Assembly: GCA_021796545.1 (NCBI GenBank)
Contig: JAKABX010000010.1
Coordinates: 1-33,188 of the forward strand
DNA: 33,188 nt
From: Actinomycetes bacterium
GTDB taxonomy: Bacteria > Actinomycetota > Acidimicrobiia > Acidimicrobiales > Bog-793
Reading direction: 5' to 3'
Shown in pieces: positions 1-10,473 of this stretch. The position numbers and the translations under genes were made by a program. Numbering within the stretch: the stretch's first letter is position 1; each line of letters opens with the position of its first letter. The notes under the pieces were generated by a model. That model searched no databases and was not told the origin of the DNA. It saw only the letters and a program-made list of their open reading frames with translations.

Positions 1-912
1 CGGCCGGCCCTCGGCCGCGACGCGGCGACGGGCGATCTCGACGTACGCGGGGTCGAGGTCGTAGCCGACGTAGCGGCGCTCGAGGCGCGACGCGGCGACG
101 AGCGCGGAGCCCGAACCCATGAAGGGGTCGAGCACGAGGTCTCCGGCGTAGGTGTAGAGGCGGATGAGCTGCTCGGGGAGCTCGACGGGGAAGGGCGCGG
201 GGTGCCCGACGCGACGCGCGCTCTCGGGCGGGATGCTCCACAGGTCGAGCGTCAGGCTCATGAAGTCCTCGGCCGTCAGCGTGCTCTCGTGCGGCAGTCC
301 CTCGGCCGCGCGCACCCGGGGCGGGCGCGCGCGGCCGAAGCGGCCCTTGCTCGCGACGACGACCCGCTCGGTGAGGTCCCGCAGGACCGGGTTGGCGGCC
401 GAGCGGAACGAGCCCCAGGCGCACGAGCCGCTCGCGCCCTCGCCCTTCTGCCAGATGATCTCGCCGCGCAGCAGGAGGCCGAGGTCGTCCTGGAGGATCC
501 GGATGACGTCGGCCGACAGGCTGCGGTAGGGCTTGCGGCCGAGGTTCGCGACGTTCACCGCGATCCGCCCACCCGGCTCGAGCTTCGCGGCGCACTCGGC
601 GAAGACGTCCCGCAGCAGCTGCAGGTACTCGAGGTAGGAGGCCGGGATGCCCTCCCGGCCGAGCTCCTCCTCGTAGGCCTTCCCCGCGAAGTACGGGGGC
701 GAGGTGACGACGAGGGCGACCGAGCCGTCCTTCACCTCGGCCATCGTGCGCGCGTCGCCGCAGACGAAGGCGTCGGCGGGCACCTCGGGCACGATCACGA
801 CGTCGTCGTCGCTCAGCTCGGGCGCGCGAAAGCGCCCGTAGAAGCCGGACGCGTCGTGGCTCTCGCGCCGCCCGACCCCGAAATTGGACGTTGTCGTGCG
901 ACGACGCGGCAT
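1..912 (-). CDS. DNA methyltransferase, beta-class (SPPY motif), 3' end cut by window edge
   Basis: The frame opens at an ATG (910-912) and runs off the left edge, giving 304 codons without a stop. The catalytic motif TSPPY is at about residues 70-74. The S-adenosylmethionine-binding motif DPFMGSGS lies near the C-terminus at about 262-269, followed by YVGYDLDPAYVEIA. Catalytic motif first and SAM motif last is the order of beta-class amino-methyltransferases. SPPY, rather than DPPY, favours N4-cytosine over N6-adenine, but this is not decisive. The enzyme would methylate a base within a short recognition sequence. No restriction endonuclease or specificity gene is seen on its upstream side, so it may be an orphan methylase; the left flank is outside the window. 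Few residues can be missing, because the fold is essentially complete at the edge. Confidence 0.88.
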   Translation of the reverse strand, partial: MPRRRTTTSNFGVGRRESHDASGFYGRFRAPELSDDDVVIVPEVPADAFVCGDARTMAEVKDGSVALVVTSPPYFAGKAYEEELGREGIPASYLEYLQLLRDVFAECAAKLEPGGRIAVNVANLGRKPYRSLSADVIRILQDDLGLLLRGEIIWQKGEGASGSCAWGSFRSAANPVLRDLTERVVVASKGRFGRARPPRVRAAEGLPHESTLTAEDFMSLTLDLWSIPPESARRVGHPAPFPVELPEQLIRLYTYAGDLVLDPFMGSGSALVAASRLERRYVGYDLDPAYVEIARRRVAAEGRP

Positions 913-1054
913 CTGACCTCCACCGCCGACGTTAGCGGGCGGTCGCGCGCCGGGCGTGGACCACCGGCGCTCGGGCGGCCGGCTTCTACACTCGGGACCC
1001 TGCCGGGCGCGCCGGGGACTGGCGCCCGCCCGGACCGTTCCGGAAGGAGGCCGG

Positions 1055-1948
1055 GTGACCCGGCGTGGCTGGTCGCTGTTCGTCGCCCTCGGGATCATCT
1101 GGGGCCTGCCCTACCTCCTCATCCGCGTCTCGGTGCGCGAGGTCAGCCCGGCGTTCCTCGTCCTGGTCCGCACCGGCGGCGCCGCACTCCTCCTCGTCCC
1201 CATCGCCGCGGCCCGCGGTCAGCTCGCGCCGGCGCTGCGGCGGTGGAGGCCGCTTCTCGCCTACACCGTCGCCGAGCTCGCCATCCCCTGGCTCCTGTTG
1301 TTCACGGCCGAGAAGCACATCTCGAGCTCACTGTCGGGCCTGCTCATCGGCACCGTGCCGCTGTTCGCCGCGGCGCTCGCCTTCGCGACCGGGAGCGACC
1401 GCGTCGACGCGAGGCGCCTGGTCGGCCTGCTCGCGGGGATCGCGGGCGTCGCCGCGATCGTCGGCTTCGACCTGCACGGGCCCCAGCTCGTCTACGTCGC
1501 CGCGCTCTTCGTCACCGCGCTCGGCTACGCGCTCGGTCCCTGGATCCTCGCCCACCACCTCGCCGTGGTGCCCCCGCTCGGCGCGGTCAGCGTCTCGTTC
1601 CTGTTCTGCGCGCTGTTGTACTCGCCGGCCGTGGCGTTCTCCCTCCCGGCGCACCTTCCCTCCGCGTCGGTGCGGTGGTCGCTCGTCGGCCTCACCCTCG
1701 TCTGCACCGTGGGCGCGTTCTTGATCCTGCCTGCGCTCATCGCCGAGGTCGGCGCCATGCGCACGACGCTCGTCACCTACGTCAACCCCGCGGTCGCGGT
1801 GCTGCTCGGCGTCGCCGTGCTCGGCGAGCGCTTCTCCGCGGTGACCGCCGTCGGCTTCCTGCTCATCGTGGGCGGCTGCCTGCTCGCCAGCCGACCCGCC
1901 GCGCTGGGAAGCGGCCCGACGCTTCCCCCCGCGCTCCCCGAGTCCTGA
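1055..1948 (+). CDS. EamA/DMT-family membrane transporter
   Basis: A 297-residue, very hydrophobic protein with about ten predicted membrane segments in two repeated halves, the usual length and layout of EamA (drug/metabolite transporter, DMT) exporters. The N-terminal helix carries the typical FVALGIIWGLPYLLIRVSV pattern. The second half ends with TYVNPAVAVLLGVAVLGERFS, a classic EamA repeat signature, followed by a final helix with GGCLLASR. The GTG start at 1055 is chosen because GGAAGGAGG lies just upstream. The open frame reaches back to 956, but that part is polar and arginine-rich and unlike the family. The substrate cannot be told; relatives export metabolites or amino acids. It is a single gene, convergent with the hemerythrin-like gene. 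Confidence 0.88.
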   Translation: MTRRGWSLFVALGIIWGLPYLLIRVSVREVSPAFLVLVRTGGAALLLVPIAAARGQLAPALRRWRPLLAYTVAELAIPWLLLFTAEKHISSSLSGLLIGTVPLFAAALAFATGSDRVDARRLVGLLAGIAGVAAIVGFDLHGPQLVYVAALFVTALGYALGPWILAHHLAVVPPLGAVSVSFLFCALLYSPAVAFSLPAHLPSASVRWSLVGLTLVCTVGAFLILPALIAEVGAMRTTLVTYVNPAVAVLLGVAVLGERFSAVTAVGFLLIVGGCLLASRPAALGSGPTLPPALPES

Positions 1949-1993
1949 CCGGCGACGGTGCCCGACTCCGGCGTCGCGTCGGTCACCGCGCGA

Positions 1994-2027
1994 GCCCCGG
2001 CCCTGGACCCGTCGCGGAAGCCGGGGC
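1994..2027. terminator. Possible hairpin between convergent genes
   Basis: An 8-bp perfect inverted repeat, GCCCCGGC (1994-2001) and GCCGGGGC (2020-2027), with an 18-base loop, lies between two convergent genes. There is no T-run and the loop is long, so the terminator role is inferred mainly from position. Confidence 0.3.
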
Positions 2028-2081
2028 CGACCGCGGCCCAGGCGCCCGATCGCCTCGCGCCCGGCGCGTGCGGCGGGTTCC

Positions 2082-2552
2082 TCAGCCCGTGGTGGCGGGG
2101 TGGGGGTGGTCGGCGTTGGCCCGGAGGTGGGCCTCGGCGACCTCGCTCCAGGACTCGTCGTCGAGGATGAGCCGGCTGGCGGGGAAGAAGTCGAACTCCT
2201 CGGTCTCGATGTGGGTCTCGAGCTCCCTCAGCCCCGCGAGGAGCGCCGGGGCGCTCTCGAGGTCGGCGCGCGTGACCCGCAGCAGCACCGCCCGGGCCGA
2301 CGCGTGGTCGGTGCCGAGACGCTCGAGATAGCCCGCGAACTCCGGGTGACGGGCGAGCTGCGCGAACAGGCCGCGCTCCTCCTTGTGCAGATGGGGGCCG
2401 AGGGCCAGCTGGAGGGCGACGAGCTCGGCGGTCGCGTCCTCACCGGCCGCCAGCCGCCGCTCGAGGGCGCCCGCCCGCTCGGTGATCTCCTCATGCTCCG
2501 CGGAGAGCTCGCCGATCGGTGTGAGCTCCCGGCAGCCGCAGTAGTCGCACAT
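2082..2552 (-). CDS. Hemerythrin HHE domain protein
   Basis: A 156-residue soluble protein. Histidine-bearing helices follow one another as in HHE cation-binding domains: LSAEHEEIT, GPHLHKEERGLF, GTDHASARAVL and LETHIETEEFDFFP. These supply the His/Glu ligands expected for a di-iron (oxygen- or nitric-oxide-responsive) centre. The N-terminus carries Cys residues in CDYCGCRE, seen in a subset of actinobacterial HHE proteins and possibly binding a metal. The ATG at 2552 is preceded by GGAGG at good spacing. An upstream ATG (2645) would add a Pro/Ala/Arg-rich stretch and is less likely. The physiological role (oxygen sensing, iron storage or nitrosative stress) is not shown by the sequence. Confidence 0.85.
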   Translation of the reverse strand: MCDYCGCRELTPIGELSAEHEEITERAGALERRLAAGEDATAELVALQLALGPHLHKEERGLFAQLARHPEFAGYLERLGTDHASARAVLLRVTRADLESAPALLAGLRELETHIETEEFDFFPASRLILDDESWSEVAEAHLRANADHPHPATTG

Positions 2553-2677
2553 CGCCCGCCTCCACCGCCTCGGCGCACCGGACACTCCGGCCCCGGGCAA
2601 GGCTGCCCGCGGCGCCGGCGGACCGGAAGGGGCCGAAGGTCCCATTCACGGCGCCAAGTGGCCACGCGCGGGCCAGC

Positions 2678-3325
2678 TCAGCCCGGCGCCCCCGGGCGCA
2701 GGAGCGCGCGCACCGAGTCGGGCAGGGGGATCCCTGCCCTGAGGTCGGGGGAGGCAAGCGGCGTGCCGGCGGCCGTGACGAGCGGGACGACCCCGGCCCA
2801 CGCGTCCCCCGCGAGGTCGCCGGGGCCGTCCTCGGGCCATTGGTCGGCGACCTTCAAGGACCACTCGGCGATCGGCAACGCGAGGACGAGCGTCCGGCGC
2901 AGCTCGGCCGGCGACGGCGGGCGGATCTCGTCCCGCCGCCCGGGAAGCAGGGCGTCCACCAGGCAGTCGAGGCCCCGGGCCTTCGCCGCACCCTCGAGGC
3001 GCGTGCAGGAGCCGAACACCACGGCCGAGCGGTAGGCGAAGGAGGACTCGAAGGCGCAGCGCGCGACAACCAGGCCGTCGAGCGCGCTGATCGCGACGCA
3101 GACCGGCACGCCGCCTGCGACCCGGCGCATCCAGCGCGAGCCGGTCGAGCCGTGGAGCAGGACGACGTCCGCGTCGCGGGCGACCGCGGTGGGCAGCACG
3201 ACAGGATGGCCGTCCTCGCCGCTGAAGCCGACGTGCGCGACCCGGGCGGTGTCGATCAGCGCGTCGAGCAGCGCGCGCTCCACGCGCTGGCGCTCGGGCA
3301 GGCGGGTGACAGCGGTGCGCGGCAC
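2678..3325 (-). CDS. Pyridoxamine 5'-phosphate oxidase-like FMN-binding protein
   Basis: A 215-residue protein resembling the flavin-nucleotide-binding split-barrel family (NimA-like pyridoxamine 5'-phosphate oxidase homologues). Typical pieces are ARVAHVGFSGEDGHPVVLPTA near the start, then ADVVLLHGSTGSRWMR, then SFAYRSAVVFGSCTRLE. A later EWSLKVADQWPEDGPGD segment is common in this subgroup. The GTG start at 3325 is chosen for the GAGGAG eight bases upstream; the longer open frame upstream is low-complexity. These proteins bind FMN or F420/haem-type cofactors and act in flavin-dependent redox reactions, but the substrate is unknown. It is divergent from the ABC ATPase gene, with about 270 bases between them. 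Confidence 0.82.
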   Translation of the reverse strand: MPRTAVTRLPERQRVERALLDALIDTARVAHVGFSGEDGHPVVLPTAVARDADVVLLHGSTGSRWMRRVAGGVPVCVAISALDGLVVARCAFESSFAYRSAVVFGSCTRLEGAAKARGLDCLVDALLPGRRDEIRPPSPAELRRTLVLALPIAEWSLKVADQWPEDGPGDLAGDAWAGVVPLVTAAGTPLASPDLRAGIPLPDSVRALLRPGAPG

Positions 3326-3593
3326 GCTTCGGGCTCCTCTCTCAACCCCGGTCCGCCGCCAGCAGCGAGGTGCCGGAGACCTCGGGGCGGGCGCGACCGT
3401 CGCCGGGCACGTGGTCGTGGTCGGGGTCTTCGGGGCGCGCCATCCTGGTCCTTGCCGCGGGTCGTCACCGCCATTGTCCTGTGGTCGGGGAGCCGGGGCA
3501 ACGCCGGGCACCTGGTCCGGGTCCCCCACGGTGTGGGAGGATGCCTCAACCGCTGGTGGCCGCAGCGCGGCCTTGAGTTGTGGGGGAGCACGA
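3326..3593. other. Divergent intergenic region, no gene seen
   Basis: This 268-base stretch separates the divergent FMN-binding protein and ABC ATPase genes and must hold both promoters. I found no confident -35/-10 pair, operator palindrome or small gene. Frames that cross it are arginine- and proline-rich with no recognisable protein. Confidence 0.5.
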
Positions 3594-4763
<1,170 letters not shown>

Positions 4764-4778
4764 CCGCCCCGCCCGCGC

Positions 4779-5801
<1,023 letters not shown>

Positions 5802-5802
<1 letters not shown>

Positions 5803-6950
5803 CAGCGCGGGGCCGCGGCGAAGCGCGCCAGCGTGAAGCGGCGGGCCTCCTCGGGCAGCTCGCCGTCGGTGACAAAGGACGCGAGCGCATCCGCGCTCAC
5901 CGGGGTGAGGAGCACGCCGTTGCGGTAGTGGCCGGTCGCACAGAGCAGGCCGGGCAGCGGGGTGGGGCCGAGGATCGGCGCGTTGTCCGGGGTCCCCGGG
6001 CGCAGACCGGCGTTCACCTCGACGAGCTCGACCTCGGCGACGAGGGGCACGAGACCGGTCGCCGCCCGCAGGAGCTCGTAGCAGGCGCCGGCGGTGACGC
6101 TCTGGTCGAAGCCCTTCTCCTCGGCCGTCGCCCCGATGACGAGCTCGCCGTCGTCGCGGGGGACGAGGTAGACGGGGCGGCCGCGCGCGATCCCGCGCAC
6201 GGTGCGGGTGAGCAGGGGGCGGTAGGTGTCCGGGACGTGGCAGCGCACGATCTGGCCCTTGACCGGGCGCACCGGGACGCGCGCCTCCTCAGGCACGCCG
6301 GCGAGCGTCCCGCTCGCCGCCCCCGCCGCGAGGACGACGACGTCGGCCTCGAGAAGCTCGCCGTCATCGAGCGCGACGCCGCGTGCCGCGTCGTCGGCGA
6401 CGACGAGGGCCCGGGCCGCGACGCGCCGAAGCACGACGCCGGCCCGCTCGCACGCGACGAGCAGGGCCGCGACGACGCGGCGGTTGTCGACGGAGTGGTC
6501 GCCGGCGACGAGGATCCCGCCGCCGACACCGGGGGCGAGGAGCGGCTCGAGCTCCCGGCACGCGCGGGCGCCGAGCACCTCGACCTCGAGGCCGAGCGAG
6601 CGCTGGTAGTCGGCGAGCTCCTCGAGGACCACGCGGTCGTCCGCGTCGAAGGCGACGGCGAGGGTGCCCGATCGGCGGTAGCCGATGGGCATGCCGGCCG
6701 CCTCCTCGAGCGCGGCCGCGAAGTCCGGCCAGCGGCCCGCCGCGACGAGGTTGAGGGCGAGAAGGGGCTCCTCGCCGTAGTGGACCTCGGTCACCGGGGC
6801 GAGCATGCCCGCCGCGACCCGGGAGGCACCGCTTCCTGGCGCGGCGTCCACCACCGCGACCGTCATCTTTCGCGCGCTCAGCCGCCACGCGACGGCGAGC
6901 CCGAGAAGGCCGCCGCCCACGACGGCGACGTCCACGCGCTCGGTCGACAT
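5802..6950 (-). CDS. thiO: Glycine oxidase ThiO
   Basis: A 382-residue FAD-dependent oxidoreductase of the DAO family that oxidises glycine to dehydroglycine (iminoacetate) for thiazole synthesis. The Rossmann FAD motif VAVVGGGLLGLAVAWRLS is at the N-terminus. Later come VPVRPVKGQIVRC, the family segment YLVPRDDGELVIGATAEEKGFD, and the C-terminal FAD-binding NAGLRPGTPDNAPILG with TGHYRNGVLLTP. The ATG at 6950 lies a few bases after a TPP riboswitch and is preceded by GGAGGGAGAGG. Use of ThiO rather than ThiH points to oxygen-dependent thiazole synthesis. It is the first gene of the thiO-thiS-thiG unit. Confidence 0.95.
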
Positions 6951-6956
6951 CACCTC

Positions 6957-7040
6957 TCCCTCCGCCGGCATTACCCGGATCAGGTCTCCGGTCGGCGGCC
7001 GCCCCAGCCGCCCTCTCAGCCCGGTGCACCGGACTCCCGT
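6957..7040 (-). promoter_or_regulatory. TPP riboswitch (THI element)
   Basis: On the minus strand the conserved THI-box pieces appear in order: a GTGCACCGG segment, then GCTGAGAGG, a GC-rich P3-type arm, ACCTGATCCGGGTAATGCC, and a closing GGCGGAGGGA. These match the thiamine-pyrophosphate aptamer core (CUGAGA and ACCUGAUC...AAUGCC). The end of the aptamer is only about six bases from the thiO start codon and runs into its ribosome-binding site. Control is therefore most likely at translation initiation: TPP binding would hide GAGAGG. It serves thiO-thiS-thiG only; thiE points the other way. Confidence 0.94.
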
Positions 7041-7084
7041 GGCCGCCCGCTCCTCCAGGCGCCGAGAAGGCAGGATAGGCGACG

Positions 7085-7786
7085 ATGACCGACGAGGACA
7101 GCGCCCGGCGCGCGCGGCTCGCGCAGGCGCGCCTCTACCTCTGCACCGACGCCCGCGCCACCCAGGGCGACCTCGCTGACTTCGCCGAGGCGGTCCTCGC
7201 CGGTGGCGTCGACATCCTCCAGCTGCGCGACAAGACACTCGAGGCCCGCCCCCAGCTCGCCGCCCTCGAGGTGCTCGCCGAAGCCTGCCGCCGCCACGGC
7301 GCGCTGCTCGCCGTCAACGACCGCGCGGACCTCGCCGCGGCGGCGCTCCCCGACGTGCTCCACCTCGGCCAGGACGACCTCCCCGTGCGCGTCGCGCGCG
7401 CCATCCTCGGCGACGGCGTCCTCATCGGCCGCTCGACCCACGACGAGGACCAGGTCGACGCCGCGCGCGTGGAGGTGGGGAGCGACTACTTCTGCGTCGG
7501 GCCGTGCTGGCCGACCCCGACCAAGCCCGGCCGCCCCGCGCCGGGCCTCGCGCTCGTGCGCTACGCGGCCCGGCACGTCGGGGGCAAGCCCTTCTTCGCG
7601 ATCGGCGGCATCTCGGCCGGCAACCTCGACGCGGTGCTCGCGGCCGGTGCGCGCCGCATCGTCGTCGTCCGCGCGCTGACCGAGGCCGACGACCCCGCCG
7701 ACGCCGCAGCAACGCTCGCCCGGCGCCTCACGGCCGCGGCCCGCGACGACGAGCGGGAGGGCACGCCGGCGCCTCCCGGCGCGTAA
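7085..7786 (+). CDS. thiE: Thiamine-phosphate synthase ThiE
   Basis: A 233-residue TIM-barrel enzyme that joins hydroxymethylpyrimidine diphosphate and thiazole phosphate to give thiamine phosphate. The family motifs are all visible: [61 protein letters not shown] and PFFAIGGIS. The polar C-terminal tail of about 20 residues is extra. The ATG at 7085 is 45 bases from the riboswitch boundary on the opposite strand. The gene is divergent from thiO and shares a 134-base spacer with it; no riboswitch is seen on its own strand. No thiC or thiD is present in the window. Confidence 0.94.
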   Translation: MTDEDSARRARLAQARLYLCTDARATQGDLADFAEAVLAGGVDILQLRDKTLEARPQLAALEVLAEACRRHGALLAVNDRADLAAAALPDVLHLGQDDLPVRVARAILGDGVLIGRSTHDEDQVDAARVEVGSDYFCVGPCWPTPTKPGRPAPGLALVRYAARHVGGKPFFAIGGISAGNLDAVLAAGARRIVVVRALTEADDPADAAATLARRLTAAARDDEREGTPAPPGA

Positions 7787-7806
7787 CATCTCGGCGGAGG
7801 TCGGCG

Positions 7807-8193
7807 ATGGCGGAGCTGGCGTGGGTGGGCGACGAGCTCGTGTGCTCGCTCAGCGCGGTCGAGAAGCTCGAGTCGCTCCACGGCGACGTCCATATCGCCG
7901 CCTCGGCCGTGACGGCCGTCGAGCTGGTCGACGACGCTCTCGACGCCGTGCCGGCGCTGAAGCTCCCCGGCGCCCGCGTCCCGGGTTGGATGGCCGTCGG
8001 GACCTTCTACACCGGCATCGGCCCCGACCGGCGCAAGGTCTTCGCCGCGATCCACCACGAAACGCCCCGCGGCGTCAGGGTGCGACTCTCGGACGGCGAG
8101 TTCGACGAGCTCGTCGTCGGCGCGAGAGAACCCGAGGCCCTCGTCGCGGCGCTTCGCCGCGAGCAGGCACCTCCCTCCGCACCGAACCGGTAG
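7807..8193 (+). CDS. Small PH-like domain protein, conserved hypothetical
   Basis: A 128-residue soluble protein beginning AELAWVGDELVCSLSAVEKLESL, then a string of beta strands (VHIAASAVTAVELVDD, GWMAVGTFYTGIG, KVFAAIHHE, VRVRLSD), and ending with a helix (PEALVAALRREQ). This pattern resembles the small bacterial pleckstrin-homology-like proteins common in actinobacteria, whose function is unknown. The ATG at 7807 follows a GGAGGTCGGCG ribosome-binding site. It lies between thiE and the histidine phosphatase on the same strand, with gaps of 20 and 9 bases, so the three may be co-transcribed. Confidence 0.72.
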   Translation: MAELAWVGDELVCSLSAVEKLESLHGDVHIAASAVTAVELVDDALDAVPALKLPGARVPGWMAVGTFYTGIGPDRRKVFAAIHHETPRGVRVRLSDGEFDELVVGAREPEALVAALRREQAPPSAPNR

Positions 8194-8202
8194 TCTCCGG
8201 CC

Positions 8203-8880
8203 GTGCGCGACGCCGAGCCCCACGCGCCCCGCACCTACCGCCAGCTCCGCTTCAGCCGCCCCCCGGGCGCGACGGAGATCCTCCTCGTCCGCCACGGCGA
8301 GTCCGCGCACGCCGACGCGGCGCGCCCGTTCCCTCTCGTGGCGGGACGCGGGGACCCCGAGCTCTCGCCCGAGGGCCGTGCCCAGGCCGAGCGCCTCGCC
8401 GAGCGCCTCGCCGGGGCCGGCGTCGAGGCCGTCTACGTCACCCCGCTGCGCCGCACCCTCGAGACCGCCGCGCCGCTCCTGCGGCGCCTCTCGCTCACCC
8501 CCCTGGTCGAGGAGGACCTGATCGAGGTCCACATGGGCGAGTGGGAGGGCGGCCTCTACCGCCAGAAGATCACCGAGCGCGATCCGCTCGCGCTGCGGAT
8601 CTTCGCCGAGGAGCGCTGGGACGTCATCCCCGGCGCCGAGACCAACGCGTCGCTGTTCGCCCGTGTCGTCGCGGCGATCTCGCGGATCGCCCGGCGCCAC
8701 CCCGACGGGCGCGTCGTCGCCGTCGCGCACGCGGTGTCGATCGCCGCCGTGCTCGCCCACGCGACGCGCTCCTCCCCCTTCGCGTTCGTCGGCGCCGAGA
8801 ACGCCTCGATCTCGGGCCTCGTCGTCGCCGGGGACCGGTGGACGCTGCGGCGCTTCAACGACACCGCGCACCTCGACTAG
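8203..8880 (+). CDS. Histidine phosphatase family (phosphoglycerate-mutase-like) protein
   Basis: A 225-residue enzyme of the histidine phosphatase superfamily. The catalytic RHG motif is in EILLVRHGESAHAD at about residues 25-38. A second conserved Arg is in VTPLRRTLETA, the acidic residue in DLIEVHMGEWEGG, and the second catalytic His in VVAVAHAVSIAAVL. The insertion after the first motif and the GAENASISGL near the end resemble actinobacterial phosphatases of unknown substrate. The GTG at 8203 is the only reasonable start near the conserved N-terminus and follows the upstream stop by nine bases. It is a phosphohydrolase or mutase; substrate unknown. Confidence 0.87.
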   Translation: MRDAEPHAPRTYRQLRFSRPPGATEILLVRHGESAHADAARPFPLVAGRGDPELSPEGRAQAERLAERLAGAGVEAVYVTPLRRTLETAAPLLRRLSLTPLVEEDLIEVHMGEWEGGLYRQKITERDPLALRIFAEERWDVIPGAETNASLFARVVAAISRIARRHPDGRVVAVAHAVSIAAVLAHATRSSPFAFVGAENASISGLVVAGDRWTLRRFNDTAHLD

Positions 8881-8883
8881 CGC

Positions 8884-10467
8884 TCAGCGCGCCGCCGGCG
8901 CGCTCTCCTGCGGTGCGGGGGTCGGCGCCCCCGGAGGGGACCCGTCCAAGAGGCGCGCGTCCTCAGCCGGCGCGAGGGGGAGCTCGACGATGAAGTCGGC
9001 GCCCTCGCCCGGCGCCGTTACGACCCTCGCCCGCCCGCCGTGGCGCTGTGCGATCGAGGCAACGATGGACAGGCCGAGCCCCGAGCCACCGCTGCCCCGG
9101 GCGCGGGAGGGGTCGGCGCGGAAGAAGCGCTCGAAGACCCGCGCCGCGTCCGCGGGGCGAAGCCCGGGTCCCTCGTCGCGCACCGAGAGCCGCGCGACCG
9201 CCCCGCTCGCGCCGACCGCGACGGTGACCGGCGTCCCGGGGGGCGTGTGGCGCAGCGCGTTCTGCACGAGGTTGGCGACGACCTGACGGAGCCGCTCCTC
9301 GTCGCCGAGGACGACGACCGGTGCGGGCGCGTCGGCGGTGATCTCGCGCTCGGGCGCGACGACCTGGGCGTCGGCGGCCGCGTCGATCGCGAGCGCCGCG
9401 AGGTCGACTCGCTCGTGGCGCAGGGGGCGACCCTGGTCGAGGCGGGCGAGCAGGAGGAGGTCCTCGACGAGGCCGCCCATGCGCTGGGACTCCTCCTCGA
9501 TGCGGCGCATCGCGAGCGCGACGTCATCGGGATGGGCGGCCGCGCCGCGTCGGAACAGCTCCGCGTAGCCCCTGATCGAGGTGACGGGCGTGCGCAGCTC
9601 GTGCGAGGCGTCCGCGAGGAAGCGCCGCAGGCGCTCCTCGGACGCCTCGCGCTCGTGGTAGCCGTGCTCGATCGTCTGGAGCATGGCGTTCAGCGCACGC
9701 CCGAGGCGGCCGACCTCGGTCGTCTCGTCCTCACGCGCGACCCGGCGGGAGAGGTCGCCCGCCGCGATCTTCCCGGCGGTCTCCTCGATGTCGAGCAGTG
9801 GGCGCAGGCCCACGCGCACGACGCCGTAGCCGAGGAAGACGAGCGCGACGAGCACCGCGACCGAGACGAGGATCTCGGCCGCGAGCAGGCGCGCGAGGGT
9901 TCCCTGCAGACCGTCCAGCGGGGTCGCGACGAGCGCGACCGCGGTGAAGTAGGTGTCGGGGAGGCAGAAGGCGCCGAGGGTCCCCAAGACGCTCTGGCAC
10001 ATCGTCACCGGGCGCGGGGTGACGAGATAGGTGCCCGACGCCCCCGAGAGCTTGCCGGGGACCGTGAAGGTCGAGCCGATGCGGGCGGTCGCGAGGGTGT
10101 GCTGGTCGACGAGCAGCCGGAAGCTCGACGGCAGCGACTCGACGTAGCGCCCGCTCGTCTGGACGACCTCGATCGCGATGTTGAGCGGCAGGCGCGAGCC
10201 GGCCCCGCCGTTCGCGGTGCCGTCGGGCCCCGGCCCGCCGGGGTAGCGCGCGAAGAGGCGGACCGAGTTCGTCGCCGCGGAGACGAGCTGGGTGTTCGCC
10301 TGGTTCAGCAGGTAGGCGCGCACGGGGAAGTAGATGGCGAGGTCTGCGACGAACAGACCCGCGGCCGCGATGCCGATCAGGCCGAGCAGCAGGCGCGCCC
10401 GCAGCGACAGGCGCCGCCCGACGCGGGGGGCCGCGAGAACCACCGCGGCACGCCGCAGGACGCGCAT
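8884..10467 (-). CDS. Two-component sensor histidine kinase (HAMP, HisKA, HATPase)
   Basis: A 527-residue inner-membrane kinase. A first membrane helix is at about residues 26-48 and a second at about 196-216. Between them is an extracytoplasmic sensor of about 145 residues with two cysteines (about 157 and 168) that could form a disulfide. A HAMP linker (RPLLDIEETAGKIAAGDLSRRV) precedes the phosphoacceptor segment [15 protein letters not shown] with His at about 289. ATP-binding boxes follow: NLVQNALRHT (N), VRDEGPGL (G1), FERFFRAD (F) and GSGLGLSIV (G2). The ATG at 10467 lies just after the response-regulator stop, so the two form an operon with the regulator first. The signal sensed is unknown. 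It resembles the TrcS/CutS-like OmpR-partner kinases of actinobacteria. Confidence 0.93.
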   Translation of the reverse strand: MRVLRRAAVVLAAPRVGRRLSLRARLLLGLIGIAAAGLFVADLAIYFPVRAYLLNQANTQLVSAATNSVRLFARYPGGPGPDGTANGGAGSRLPLNIAIEVVQTSGRYVESLPSSFRLLVDQHTLATARIGSTFTVPGKLSGASGTYLVTPRPVTMCQSVLGTLGAFCLPDTYFTAVALVATPLDGLQGTLARLLAAEILVSVAVLVALVFLGYGVVRVGLRPLLDIEETAGKIAAGDLSRRVAREDETTEVGRLGRALNAMLQTIEHGYHEREASEERLRRFLADASHELRTPVTSIRGYAELFRRGAAAHPDDVALAMRRIEEESQRMGGLVEDLLLLARLDQGRPLRHERVDLAALAIDAAADAQVVAPEREITADAPAPVVVLGDEERLRQVVANLVQNALRHTPPGTPVTVAVGASGAVARLSVRDEGPGLRPADAARVFERFFRADPSRARGSGGSGLGLSIVASIAQRHGGRARVVTAPGEGADFIVELPLAPAEDARLLDGSPPGAPTPAPQESAPAAR

Positions 10468-10473
10468 CTCGGC

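Noticed and set aside
202-2331. A long plus-strand frame opposite the methyltransferase and through the transporter gene
   Set aside because: It conflicts with the strong SPPY/FMGSGS methylase on the minus strand and with the transporter in another frame; composition is low-complexity.
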